Notes under the pieces: model-generated
Database searches by the model: none
Told to the model about the DNA's origin: nothing
The model's input: the letters and a program-made list of their open reading frames with translations, nothing else
Program-made: the position numbers and the translations under genes
NCBI GenBank assembly: GCA_964531025.1
Contig: CAZHDY010000001.1
Location: 1,302,001-1,366,000, forward strand
DNA: 64,000 bases
Source: CALMEC01 sp964531025
GTDB taxonomy: Bacteria > Actinomycetota > Thermoleophilia > Miltoncostaeales > Miltoncostaeaceae
Reading direction: 5' to 3'
In this document: in pieces, positions 43,192 to 51,479 of the stretch
Layout of the letters: every line of letters starts with the position of its first letter
Numbering within the stretch: position 1 is the stretch's first letter

Positions 43192-44531
43192 GGGCGTTCC
43201 GGGCCATCCTCGCCAAGGATCTGCGCCTTCTGATGCGCAACCGGGGTCTCCTGGCCATGCTGATCGGCTATCCGCTCATCGTCGCGGCGCTGGTGGCCCT
43301 GGCACTGCAGGGCGGCGAGCGGCGCCCCGCCGTGGCGTTCGTCAACAACGACCAGAGCAACCGGACGGTGAAGGTCGGCGACCGACGCCTCGGCGTGAAG
43401 GAATACGAGGACCGGCTGGCCCAGGAGGTCGACCTCAAGCGCATGGACGCCACGGAGGCCAGCGAGGCGCTCTCGGCCGGACGGGTCGCGGCCGTCATTA
43501 CCCTTCCGCGAGGGTTCATCAGCGACCTGCAGTCCGGGATCCGTCCGCCGGTGGTGACGGTGCAGCCCAGCAATCGTTCACCCATCGAGGCCCAGTCCAT
43601 CTCGCGTCGCCTCGAGTCGTCCATCTACCGTCTCAACCAGGATCTGGCCCAGACGTACATCCAGCAGACGATCGATCTGGTGCGCATCGTGGTCCAGGGC
43701 GGCGAGGTCGCGGTGTTCTCGCGTACGGGCACTGTGCTCGGGCTCGAGAAGAGCGACGTGCTGGTCCGGGACCTGCAGCAGGGCCTGCGAGCAGACGGCC
43801 GCGCCGACCTCGCCGCGAGCATGGACCCCCTGCTCAACTTCATCGTCGAGGCCCGGGTGAACCTCGACCTGGCCGATGTCGCGGCGACGGCCATCGGCAA
43901 CCCCATCCAGCTGCGGATGCCCCCGCCACCAACCGGCCGCGAACCGCTCTCCGGCTTCGGGTTCGCCGGAGCCCTTCTCGTCAGCCTGGCGCTCGTCGGC
44001 GTGCTGCTCGGAGCAGCGGGCCTGTCGTCCGAACGTGAGGAGAACACCCTCGTGCGCCTGCGACGAGGGCTCGTCCGGCTGGAGACGCTCGTCTTCGAGA
44101 AGGTCGCGTTCGGAGCGATCATCTGCCTCGTGATCGGCGCCGTGTTGCTCGCCGCAGTGGCACTCACGACGTCGCTGACCATCGGCCGCTGGGCGTTCTG
44201 GCCTGCCGCCTTCATCGCGACCGGCTTGGCCTTCGCGGCCTTCGGGGTCCTGGTTGGAGCCCTGGCACGCGAGACCCGCACGGCTCTCCTGGCCGCCCTG
44301 ATGCTGGCGCTGCCCCTCATCTTCCTCGGGCTCTTCACCCAGAGCGGCGCCGCCAGCGCCATCTCGGAGGTCGTTCCGTTCGGCCCGTCCTTCCGCATCT
44401 TCCAGACCCTGATCGTCGAACCGACGATTGACGGTTCACGCTTCTGGACCAGGATCGGACAGCTCGTCCTTCTCACGATCGTGTTCGGCGTGGCAGGATC
44501 CATTGCGCTTCGACGGAAGACCGCGAATTGA
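43188..44531 (+). CDS. ABC-2-type transporter permease
   Basis: A 447-residue permease. One N-terminal transmembrane helix (about 20-42) is followed by a large extracellular domain (about 45-250), then about five helices (about 260-440), the arrangement of NatB and YhgE-like ABC-2 exporters. GLSSEREENTLVRLRRGLV is the typical cytoplasmic coupling segment. Substrate is unknown. It overlaps both neighbours by 4 bases. Confidence 0.88.
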   Translation: MRAFRAILAKDLRLLMRNRGLLAMLIGYPLIVAALVALALQGGERRPAVAFVNNDQSNRTVKVGDRRLGVKEYEDRLAQEVDLKRMDATEASEALSAGRVAAVITLPRGFISDLQSGIRPPVVTVQPSNRSPIEAQSISRRLESSIYRLNQDLAQTYIQQTIDLVRIVVQGGEVAVFSRTGTVLGLEKSDVLVRDLQQGLRADGRADLAASMDPLLNFIVEARVNLDLADVAATAIGNPIQLRMPPPPTGREPLSGFGFAGALLVSLALVGVLLGAAGLSSEREENTLVRLRRGLVRLETLVFEKVAFGAIICLVIGAVLLAAVALTTSLTIGRWAFWPAAFIATGLAFAAFGVLVGALARETRTALLAALMLALPLIFLGLFTQSGAASAISEVVPFGPSFRIFQTLIVEPTIDGSRFWTRIGQLVLLTIVFGVAGSIALRRKTAN

Positions 44532-44806
44532 ACGAGATCTACCGACACCTCACGAATGACCTGGACGGTGAGGCCAACCGCCTCATGAAGCTCCTGGACG
44601 AGCTCTCCGAGAAGCTCGCTGTGGCCGAGGCGGAGCTCGGCCTGGTGGAGGACTGGCCCGACGCGCGGTTGGCCCTCATCCGTTCGGCGCTGCGCAACCC
44701 CGAGTTCGCCGACGTGAGCGGGTACACCGACCAGGTGGAGCGTGCGGAGGCCGAACTCGCCGCCGTACAGGAGCTGCGGCGCCGCCTGGCCGGCGAGCAC
44801 ACCTAG
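44528..44806 (+). CDS. Small coiled-coil protein
   Basis: A 92-residue, mostly helical and highly charged protein with heptad-like spacing (LMKLLDELSEKLAVAEAEL and VERAEAELAAVQELRRRL). It starts at TTG 44528 overlapping the permease stop (TTGA), an unusual codon but consistent with the coupled junctions of this operon. I do not recognise the family; it may be an accessory protein of the exporter. Confidence 0.6.
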   Translation: MNEIYRHLTNDLDGEANRLMKLLDELSEKLAVAEAELGLVEDWPDARLALIRSALRNPEFADVSGYTDQVERAEAELAAVQELRRRLAGEHT

Positions 44807-44810
44807 CTCG

Positions 44811-45020
44811 ACGGAACTCACCCAACGGTTGTCCCAACATCCTGACTGGAACACTGACAACAAGGTCGAGAACGTCGTCGGCTGCGTCTGCCGGTGGAAA
44901 CGGGGACGACTACCGGAGGTGGAGCGCACCGCGATGATCGCTGAGTGCCTCCACATCCCCGTCGGCCAGGTCGTCGGCACCGAACCACTTCCCAACCCGC
45001 TTAACTACGCCGTCACTGCG
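44811..45020 (+). pseudogene. Remnant of an XRE-type helix-turn-helix protein
   Basis: Translating in the frame of 44811 gives ELTQRLSQHPDWNTDNKVEN and then VCRWKRGRLPEVERTAMIAE followed by CLHIPVGQVVG, the pattern of a Cro/CI-type HTH (RWKRGRLP resembles the usual RWERGxRxP). No start codon or ribosome-binding site serves this frame, and downstream it runs into low-complexity Ser/Arg residues. It looks like a gene fragment. It opens a 422-base stretch (44807-45228) without an intact gene. Confidence 0.4.
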
Positions 45021-45228
45021 TCGGCAGCCGCTCTGACCCTCGGCGAAGATTCACCGCGATCTGGCCAACGATCGTCCACGACTCGTTCCCGATCGTACGG
45101 AAGGGTCGACCTCGGAGAGCCTCGCAGTGGGGTCGCGTGCAGCTGCTTGGAGCACCTTCGCAGCGCGCTTTCCGTGTCACTCTGATGTCAACCGCTGCGA
45201 CCACCAAGGTCGAGGAAGGATAGAACGC

Positions 45229-45642
45229 ATGTTCGATTTCAGCAAGAAGGTTGCGACGCTTGTCGCGGCGACGGCAACACTTGCCGTCGTAGGCTGCGGA
45301 GGCGGTGGTGAAGCGAACGTGGACCCGGAGACGTGGCCAGAGACGTGGTGCCAGGTCAAGATCGGTGACACCCCGGAACGTGCAATCGAACTGATGGGCG
45401 AGCCGACACGCGACGCCCGCCTGATGCAGTCGGCGTCGATGCGGTGGGAGTGGCAGGAGTACCAGTTCACCGCGTTCCTCGACGTGGACGATCGGCTCGG
45501 GCAACTGGAGATCGACGGGGCCGACCTAACGATGCATCAGAAGAGGATGTTCGAATGCGCGATGACGCGGTCCACCTCGTTTCCAAACGGGGAGCCCAGC
45601 GATATCGACACTGACGCCCTCCCCAGCGGGACTGCGCCGTAA
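45229..45642 (+). CDS. Lipoprotein with BamE/SmpA-like fold
   Basis: A 137-residue lipoprotein behind a strong GAGGAAGGA ribosome-binding site. Its signal peptide ends in VVGCGG, with the lipobox cysteine near residue 22. The mature part has CQVKIGDTPERAIELMGEPT and then WEWQEYQFTAFLDVDDRLGQ, the pattern of BamE/SmpA and related inhibitor folds (a Gly-rich helix followed by aromatic strands). Gram-positive relatives have varied roles. It lies in a patch with two apparent gene remnants and may have arrived with them. Confidence 0.75.
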   Translation: MFDFSKKVATLVAATATLAVVGCGGGGEANVDPETWPETWCQVKIGDTPERAIELMGEPTRDARLMQSASMRWEWQEYQFTAFLDVDDRLGQLEIDGADLTMHQKRMFECAMTRSTSFPNGEPSDIDTDALPSGTAP

Positions 45643-46237
45643 CCGCACACAACAGGGAAGTGACGTCCATCCGACGAGAACGCCCACCGCCTTCACCGCC
45701 CTCAACCTTTGCCCGCCCTCACAATCGCCTCCGCTCCATCGCAGACACCACCACAGACACGGCAACTGCCACCCCGATCCCGCGCTCTGCGACGCAACGC
45801 CTCCAACTCCGCCTCCGTGTTCGGCGTCAAAACGGCTCGCAGTGACGTCACCATCACTTCCAGTTCCTCTGTTTCCTGGTCGCCGGTTCCAGGAAACCCG
45901 ACGTTGATTTCCTCGATGCGGTATGCGGCCCCCACCTCAACCCACCCGTGGTGGTTGGACACGTGGACGGTGTCACCAGCGCGATGGCCCCGAGGTGGGT
46001 GTCAAGGACGCGGTCGGGGACGAGTGGTGCAACGGAACTGACCCGCGCGAGGGTCTGTCAGGTTCCCCGCGCCGACACCCCGGTGCAGGACACCCCAACG
46101 TTCATCCCACCGCCGCGGGCGCATCGCAGCGTGCAGATCTGCAGGCGATGCAGCACCCTGCGCATCGTCCGCCCCTCACCGAGAGCCAGGATGCCCTGAT
46201 GGGGGGGGTTCGGGGAGGGCCGGTCGCGCTGAGCGGT
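45643..46237. other. Long non-coding stretch with possible gene remnants
   Basis: Apart from a short minus-strand frame (45702-45962, listed separately), I see no family signal. The sequence is rich in short ACACCCC and CACCC runs. It ends at a GGGGGGGTTCGGGG run (46201-46214) just past the aat stop codon. This looks like decayed or recently disrupted DNA. Confidence 0.4.
45702..45962 (-). CDS. Uncertain short protein, possible remnant
   Basis: An 86-residue frame from GTG 45962. Its first part (SNHHGWVEVGAAYRIEEINV) looks structured, and in-frame residues before the start (AGDTVHV) extend the same pattern, so the gene may be truncated at its 5' end. Two cysteines, CRVCGGVC, near the C-terminus could bind metal. 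No ribosome-binding site is evident. Confidence 0.35.
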   Translation of the reverse strand: MSNHHGWVEVGAAYRIEEINVGFPGTGDQETEELEVMVTSLRAVLTPNTEAELEALRRRARDRGGSCRVCGGVCDGAEAIVRAGKG

Positions 46238-46819
46238 TCAGACGAAGTCGCAGCGCCGCGCCAAGGCGTCCGCCAACAGGGTCAGGTAGTCGTGATGGGT
46301 CATCTCGACGGCCCCGAAGCGCGCCGTGTGGTCGGACACCATCTGGATATCCCAGAGGGTGTACCCGCGCGTACTGAGGTGGGCGTAGGTCGCCACCAGG
46401 GCCATGCTCCCCGCGTTCGACACCCGGTGGAACATGCTCTCGCTCGTGAAGAGCCCTCCGATCGCCACGCCGAAGAGCCCGCCGACCAGGTGGTTGCCGT
46501 GCATCACCTCGACGCTGTGGGCGAAGCCGCGCTCGAACAGCTCGTCGTAGTGACGCGCCAGACGCGGGGTCAGCCACTCGCCGCCCTGCCGCTCGCCGCC
46601 GCACGCGACCACGACGTCTCCGAAGCGCTCGTCGACCGTGACGCGGAAGCCGTGGTCACGCAGCCCGCGCCGGACGGACCGCGGGACGCGGAAGCCGTCC
46701 ATCGGGATGATCGCCCGCGGATCGAAGACGTACAGCCCCACCGCCCCGTCCACGTCCATGGGGAAGGCCCCGCTCAGATAGCCGTGGATGATCTCGTCGG
46801 TGGTGGGTGGTCGCGTCAC
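46238..46819 (-). CDS. aat: Leucyl/phenylalanyl-tRNA--protein transferase
   Basis: A 193-residue Aat enzyme, which adds Leu or Phe from tRNA to proteins with N-terminal Arg or Lys, marking them for ClpS/ClpAP-type degradation. GYLSGAFPMDVDG, the FDPRAIIPMDGFRVPRSVRR segment, GGLFGVAIGGLFTSESMFHR and STRGYTLWDIQ are family motifs. The usual SRxxNASKxAL stretch reads HRVSNAGSMALV, so a normally conserved lysine is missing. The GTG at 46819 lies 6 bases after GACAAT; a longer reading frame would run through repeat D. Repeat D and argS are divergent neighbours. Confidence 0.88.
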   Translation of the reverse strand: MTRPPTTDEIIHGYLSGAFPMDVDGAVGLYVFDPRAIIPMDGFRVPRSVRRGLRDHGFRVTVDERFGDVVVACGGERQGGEWLTPRLARHYDELFERGFAHSVEVMHGNHLVGGLFGVAIGGLFTSESMFHRVSNAGSMALVATYAHLSTRGYTLWDIQMVSDHTARFGAVEMTHHDYLTLLADALARRCDFV

Positions 46820-46825
46820 GCGGCC

Positions 46826-46831
46826 ATTGTC
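46826..46831 (-). promoter_or_regulatory. -10-like box, leaderless start
   Basis: Minus-strand GACAAT, 6 bases before the aat GTG at 46819; identical to the box before the phosphodiesterase gene at 16708. Confidence 0.5.
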
Positions 46832-46844
46832 GCGCACGGGCACG

Positions 46845-47010
46845 AGATGGTTGATTCGGAGGATCGTGGCTGTGGTCTGCGCCGCCGCGGGATGCGGGGC
46901 GACGCCGGACGTCGAAGGGCACGCTGGTTGCCTGTTCCGGTCGCCCGGTGGCGCATCCGCGCCACCGGGGGGGCATGCGCACCGCCACGAGACCGGGGAA
47001 GAGACCATCT
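46845..47010. repeat. Palindromic repeat, copy D
   Basis: A 166-bp copy. The left end is AGATGGTTGATTCGGAGG; the reverse complement of the right end is AGATGGTCTCTTCCCCGG. The arms contain internal palindromes such as GGTGGCGCATCCGCGCCACC. It separates the divergent aat and argS genes; its right tip ends 3 bases before the TAAGCT box of argS. Confidence 0.75.
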
Positions 47011-47013
47011 ATC

Positions 47014-47019
47014 TAAGCT
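47014..47019 (+). promoter_or_regulatory. -10-like box, leaderless start
   Basis: TAAGCT, 7 bases before the argS GTG at 47027 and 3 bases after the tip of repeat D. A -35 box would have to lie inside the repeat. Confidence 0.5.
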
Positions 47020-47026
47020 TGGATGT

Positions 47027-48760
47027 GTGACCGACCCCCGCGCCCTCGTCATCCCCGCGGCCACCGCCGCCATCGAAGCCGCCCTCGGAGACGCGTTCCG
47101 GGACGAGGATCCCGTGATCCGCCCCTCCCAGTTCGCCGACGTGCAGATCAACGCCGCGCTGGCGCTGGCCAAACGCGCCAAGCGTCCGCCGCGTGAGGTG
47201 GCCGACGCGATCGTGGAGGCCCTCGACCTGGACGGCCTGGTGTCCGAGATCGAGGTGTCGGGACCCGGGTTCATCAACATCACCTTCGACGACGTCGCCA
47301 TCGGCCGGCTGACGACGGAACTCCTGACCGACGAGCGTGCCGGCATCCCGGTCCAGGAGCCGAAGACCATCCCCATCGACTACTCGGCGCCCAACGTGGC
47401 GAAGGAGATGCACGTCGCGCACCTGCGGACCACCGTCGTGGGCGATGCCCTCGCTCGCACGCTGGAGATGCTGGGCCATGACGTCATCCGCCAGAACCAC
47501 ATCGGCGACTGGGGCACCAACTTCGGGATGCTGATCGAGCGTCTCGTCGAGGTGGGCCCGGACTCGGACGAGGCGGCCACCGTCGAGACCGACCCCAACG
47601 CGTTCTACCAGGCCGCCTACGCACGATTCCAGGAGGACCCCGCGTTCGCCGACCGGGCACGCGCACGCGTCGTGGACCTGCAGGCCGGTGAGGTCGAGGC
47701 GAACCGCCTGTGGGGCCGGCTCTTCGAGCGCTCGCGCGTCTACTTCAACCGCATCTACTCCACGCTGAACGTCACCCTGCGCGACGAGCACCTGGCGGGT
47801 GAGAGCACCTACAACGACCGGCTGGAGGGGATCTGCCGCGAGCTGGAGGAGCGCGGCATCGCCGTCGAGAGCGACGGGGCACTCTGTGTGTTCCCGGACG
47901 GCTTCACCGGGCGTGAGGGCGAACCGCTCCCGCTCATCATCCGGAAGTCGGACGGCGGTTACGGGTACGCCACCACGGACCTCGCGACGATCCGGTACCG
48001 CGTCGAGAACCTCGGCGCCGATCGCGTGCTCTACGTCGTGGGCGCCACGCAGGCGCTGCACCTGCAGATGGTGTTCGCCACCGCGCGACTCGCCGGATGG
48101 CTGCCGGACGAGGTTGAGGTGGTACACGTCCAGATCGGCACGGTCCTGGGCGAGGACGGGAAGATGCTGAAGACGCGGTCCGGCAACCCGCTTCGGCTCA
48201 TGGCGCTACTGGACGAGGCCGTCACCCGGGCACGAGAGGTCATCGACGACGCCCGCCCCGACCTGGACGACGAGACGCGGGCGCGCATCGCCCCCGCCGT
48301 GGGCATCGGGGCCGTGAAGTACGCGGACCTCTCCGTCGCGCACGACAGCGAGTACACCTTCGACCTCGATCGCATGGTCCGGTTCTCGGGCAACACGGGG
48401 CCGTACATGCAGTACGCCGCGGCCCGTGTGCGCTCCGTCTTCCGAAACGCCGACCGCGACCCCGCCGCACAGACCGCACCGATCCGGATCACCGAGCCGG
48501 CCGAACGCGACCTCTCCCTGCGCCTGCTGGAGTTCGGCTCAGTCGTGGCCGACGTGGGCGACGACCTGGCCCCCCACCGTCTGTGCGCGCACCTGTTCGA
48601 CATCGCCCAGGCGTTCAGCGGCTTCTACGAAGCCTGTCCGATCCTCAAGGCCGACGACGAGGCAATCAGGGAATCACGCCTGTCGCTGGCCGCCGTCACA
48701 CTTCATGTCATGACGACAGGACTGGACCTGCTCGGCGTGGAGTCCCCGGAGCGGATGTAG
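47027..48760 (+). CDS. argS: Arginyl-tRNA synthetase
   Basis: A 577-residue class I synthetase. The N-terminal Add-1 domain (about 1-110) ends at DYSAPNVAKEMHVAHLRTT, which contains the HIGH-type motif (HVAH). GEDGKMLKTRSGNPLRL replaces the KMSKS loop in the usual ArgS manner, and the C-terminal DALR anticodon-binding domain is recognisable from ARVRSVFRNAD onward. The GTG at 47027 is supported by TAAGCT 7 bases upstream. It attaches arginine to tRNA-Arg. Confidence 0.96.
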   Translation: MTDPRALVIPAATAAIEAALGDAFRDEDPVIRPSQFADVQINAALALAKRAKRPPREVADAIVEALDLDGLVSEIEVSGPGFINITFDDVAIGRLTTELLTDERAGIPVQEPKTIPIDYSAPNVAKEMHVAHLRTTVVGDALARTLEMLGHDVIRQNHIGDWGTNFGMLIERLVEVGPDSDEAATVETDPNAFYQAAYARFQEDPAFADRARARVVDLQAGEVEANRLWGRLFERSRVYFNRIYSTLNVTLRDEHLAGESTYNDRLEGICRELEERGIAVESDGALCVFPDGFTGREGEPLPLIIRKSDGGYGYATTDLATIRYRVENLGADRVLYVVGATQALHLQMVFATARLAGWLPDEVEVVHVQIGTVLGEDGKMLKTRSGNPLRLMALLDEAVTRAREVIDDARPDLDDETRARIAPAVGIGAVKYADLSVAHDSEYTFDLDRMVRFSGNTGPYMQYAAARVRSVFRNADRDPAAQTAPIRITEPAERDLSLRLLEFGSVVADVGDDLAPHRLCAHLFDIAQAFSGFYEACPILKADDEAIRESRLSLAAVTLHVMTTGLDLLGVESPERM

Positions 48761-48852
48761 CAGGGGCGCGGGTCCGGCCGACCGGACCTCGACATCGTCA
48801 ACAGGATTTCGGTGTCAGGCACCCGTACCCGTGTGGGATGCTTCCCATGGCT

Positions 48853-49010
48853 GACGGGGTGGATGGCGCCAGGCGCGCTGCACCCCGTTGGAGCACCGAA
48901 CCACAAACCTCCTGCACACAGCCACCTCGACGCTCGTGTCTGGTTCGCGAACGGCGGCGTGCGTTCGTGTCCAACGGGGTGGACAGTGCCGGATACCATC
49001 CACCCCGTTG
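48853..49010. repeat. Long inverted repeat (hairpin element)
   Basis: Two arms of about 42 bases face each other. The left arm contains ACGGGGTGGATGG ... CACCCCGTTGGA. The right arm, read in reverse complement, contains AACGGGGTGGATGG ... CACCCCGTTGGA. Each arm is itself a small palindrome, with GGGGTGGA pairing to CACCCC. The loop of about 75 bases has further short matches. It is unlike the A-F family and may be a separate REP-like element or a bidirectional terminator. Confidence 0.6.
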
Positions 49011-49060
49011 CCCGATCGGGACGGGACACCCGACCGTCGCCGGACGCGCCGGACCCTCGA

Positions 49061-49066
49061 TAGGCT
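49061..49066 (+). promoter_or_regulatory. -10-like box, leaderless start
   Basis: TAGGCT, exactly 6 bases before the hemB GTG at 49073. Confidence 0.5.
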
Positions 49067-49072
49067 TGACCG

Positions 49073-50065
49073 GTGACCGATACCCGCCCCTCCGGGGTCT
49101 TCCCGACCGTGCGTCCCCGCCGCCTGCGGCGTGGCGCCACGCTCCGCACGATGGTCCGCGAGACGACCATCGGCCCCGAGAACCTGATCCTGCCGCTCTT
49201 CGCCGTCACCGGCTCGCAGCGCATCGAGCCCATCGAGTCGCTACCGGGACAGCGGCGTGAGAGCCCCGACCTCATGGCCGAGCGGGCGCTGCGGGCGTAC
49301 GAGCTGGGCGTCCCCGCGGTGCTCCTGTTCGGCATCAGCGACCACAAGGACGAGCACGCGTCCGGCGCATACGATCCCGACGGAGCCGTGCAGCAGGCCA
49401 TCCGTGCCATCCGCGCCGCGGTGCCCGACATGGTCATCGTCACCGACGTGTGCCTCTGCGCGTACACGGACCACGGCCACTGCGGCGTCATCCGTGACGA
49501 CCGCATCGACAATGACGCGAGCATCGCGATCATCGCGCGGACCGCACTCAGCCACGCCGAGGCAGGAGCCGACGTCGTCGCGCCCAGCGACATGATGGAC
49601 GGCCGGGTCGGAGCCATCCGCGGGGTCATCGACGACGCCGGCTTCGAGGACGTGGCGGTCATGTCGTACTCGGTGAAGTACGCGAGCGCCTTCTACGGGC
49701 CGTTCCGCGATGCCGCCGGATCGGCACCCGGATTCGGCGACCGACGCGGCTACCAGATGGATCCGGCCAACGTGCGTGAGGCCATGCGCGAGATCGCCCA
49801 GGACGAGGCCGAGGGCGCCGACATGGTCATGGTCAAGCCGGCGACCACGTACATGGACGTCATCGCGAAGACGCGCGCGGCCACCGACCTCCCCGTCGTC
49901 GCGTACTGGGTGAGCGGCGAGTGGGCCATGCTGAAGGCCGCCGCCGAGCGCGGCTGGCTGGACGAGCGCGAGGCCACCCTGGAGACCCTGATCGGACTGC
50001 GCCGCGCCGGTGCGGACCTGATCATCACCTACGCAGCGGAGGATGTCGCCACGTGGCTCAGCTGA
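49073..50065 (+). CDS. hemB: Delta-aminolevulinic acid dehydratase
   Basis: A 330-residue enzyme that joins two 5-aminolevulinates into porphobilinogen. Zinc ligands are visible in DVCLCAYTDHGHCG, so this is the zinc-dependent type. Active-site lysines appear in SYSVKYASAFYGPFRDA and MVMVKPATTYMDV. The GTG at 49073 has a TAGGCT box 6 bases upstream. The next gene is hemL, so the two form a tetrapyrrole unit. Confidence 0.96.
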   Translation: MTDTRPSGVFPTVRPRRLRRGATLRTMVRETTIGPENLILPLFAVTGSQRIEPIESLPGQRRESPDLMAERALRAYELGVPAVLLFGISDHKDEHASGAYDPDGAVQQAIRAIRAAVPDMVIVTDVCLCAYTDHGHCGVIRDDRIDNDASIAIIARTALSHAEAGADVVAPSDMMDGRVGAIRGVIDDAGFEDVAVMSYSVKYASAFYGPFRDAAGSAPGFGDRRGYQMDPANVREAMREIAQDEAEGADMVMVKPATTYMDVIAKTRAATDLPVVAYWVSGEWAMLKAAAERGWLDEREATLETLIGLRRAGADLIITYAAEDVATWLS

Positions 50066-50225
50066 CCGACAGAGGAAGCCACGGGCATGCCCCTCGCGGC
50101 GTCTGGCGGCGTCGGGGCACTCGCGACGGTGTCGCGACGCTCGACTGGGTGACCAACCGACCCATCGCGCCGCTCCTTGTCGGGAGCACCCGGCCACTCG
50201 CCATACGCTCACGGAGGGCATGCCC

Positions 50226-51479
50226 ATGACGTCCAGCGAAGAGCTTTTCAACCGCGCCCAGGAGGTGCTCGTGGGCGGGGTCAACTCCCCCGTGCGCGCC
50301 ATGCGGTCCATCGGTCGTGACCCGCTGTTCATCGACCGCGCGGAGGGGCCCCATGTCTGGGACGCCGACGGCAACCGCTACGTGGACTACCTCTCCACCT
50401 GGGGACCGGCCATCCTGGGCCATGCGAACCCGGCCGTGATCGACGCCCTGACCGACGCGCTTCCGCTGGGTACCTCGTACGGCGCCCCGACGGCGCGTGA
50501 GGTGCTCATGGCCGAGGCCGTGACCGAGGCGTTCCCGTCGATCGAGATGATCCGCATGACGAGCTCCGGCAGCGAGGCCGTGACCGGCGCCATCCGCCTG
50601 GCACGCGCGGCCACCGGACGCGACGGCATCGTGAAGACGATCGGCGGCTACCACGGTGCGATCGACCCGCTGCTGGTCGAGGCGGGAAGCGGAGCCACCA
50701 CGCTGGGTCACCCCAACAGCCCCGGGGTGCCCGAGGGCGCCGTCGCCAACACGCGCCTGGTGCCGTACAACGACCTGGCGGCCGCCGACGCGGCGCTGGA
50801 CGGCGCCGCGGCGATGATCATCGAGCCGGTCGCCGGGAACATGGGCACGGTGCTTCCCGCCCCCGGCTACCTCGAGGGCCTGCGCGAGGCCTGCGACCGC
50901 CACGGCGCGCTGCTCATCTTCGACGAGGTGATCACCGGCTTCCGCCTGGCGCTGGGCGGAGCCCAGGAGCGCTTCGGGGTCCGGGCCGACATCACCTGCC
51001 TCGGCAAGATCATCGGCGGAGGCCTCCCCGTCGGGGCGTTCGGCGCGCGCCGCGAGATCATGCGCGAACTGGCGCCCGTCGGCCCCTGCTACCAGGCCGG
51101 AACGCTCAGCGGGAACCCGCTGGCCACCACCGCCGGCCTCGCGACCATCGAGGCGCTCGCACGTCCTCAGGTCTACGAGAGACTGGAGGAGTCCGGCGCG
51201 GCCCTTGAGGCCGCCATCACCGACAGCGGGGCGCCGGTCACGATCAACCGCATCAGTTCGATGCTCACGCCGTTCTTCACCGAGGGACCGGTGACCGACT
51301 ACGCATCGGCGACCCGGAGCGACACCGAGGCCTACGGGCGATTCGCACGGACGCTCCTCGACGAGGGCGTGTCGCCGCCGCCGTCGCAGTTCGAATGCTG
51401 GTTCACGGGGCTCACCCACGGCGACCGGGAGCTGGCCACGACCCGGGAGGCCCTCGCCCGGGCGGCCGACGGACTGTGA
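50226..51479 (+). CDS. hemL: Glutamate-1-semialdehyde 2,1-aminomutase
   Basis: A 417-residue PLP enzyme making 5-aminolevulinate from glutamate-1-semialdehyde in the C5 route. VGGVNSPVRAM near the N-terminus, GSEAVTGAIRLARAATGRDG, IIFDEV-type (LLIFDEVITGFRLALGGAQ) and the PLP lysine in TCLGKIIGGGLPVGAFG mark the family. The start is ATG 50226, spaced 8 bases from GGAGG; an ATG at 50220 is in frame but too close to it. It overlaps the next gene by 4 bases. Confidence 0.95.
   Translation: MTSSEELFNRAQEVLVGGVNSPVRAMRSIGRDPLFIDRAEGPHVWDADGNRYVDYLSTWGPAILGHANPAVIDALTDALPLGTSYGAPTAREVLMAEAVTEAFPSIEMIRMTSSGSEAVTGAIRLARAATGRDGIVKTIGGYHGAIDPLLVEAGSGATTLGHPNSPGVPEGAVANTRLVPYNDLAAADAALDGAAAMIIEPVAGNMGTVLPAPGYLEGLREACDRHGALLIFDEVITGFRLALGGAQERFGVRADITCLGKIIGGGLPVGAFGARREIMRELAPVGPCYQAGTLSGNPLATTAGLATIEALARPQVYERLEESGAALEAAITDSGAPVTINRISSMLTPFFTEGPVTDYASATRSDTEAYGRFARTLLDEGVSPPPSQFECWFTGLTHGDRELATTREALARAADGL

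Larger units (their letters stand above)
48761..49072. other. Intergenic region with hairpin element
   Basis: There is no gene here. The left part includes GGTGTCAGGCAC (48811-48822), also found at 16117-16128. The middle holds the inverted repeat at 48853-49010. The right edge carries the hemB promoter box. Confidence 0.6.

Noticed and set aside
46820..47008. Longer start for aat
   Set aside because: The added residues are a translation of repeat copy D, and the shorter GTG has a well-placed -10 box.
45923..47026. Very long argS frame starting at 45923
   Set aside because: The upstream part covers the antisense of aat and repeat D. ArgS homology starts only at the GTG at 47027.
48761..49072. 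Short frames across the hairpin between argS and hemB
   Set aside because: Their open length is due to the symmetrical repeat; composition and start signals do not support coding.
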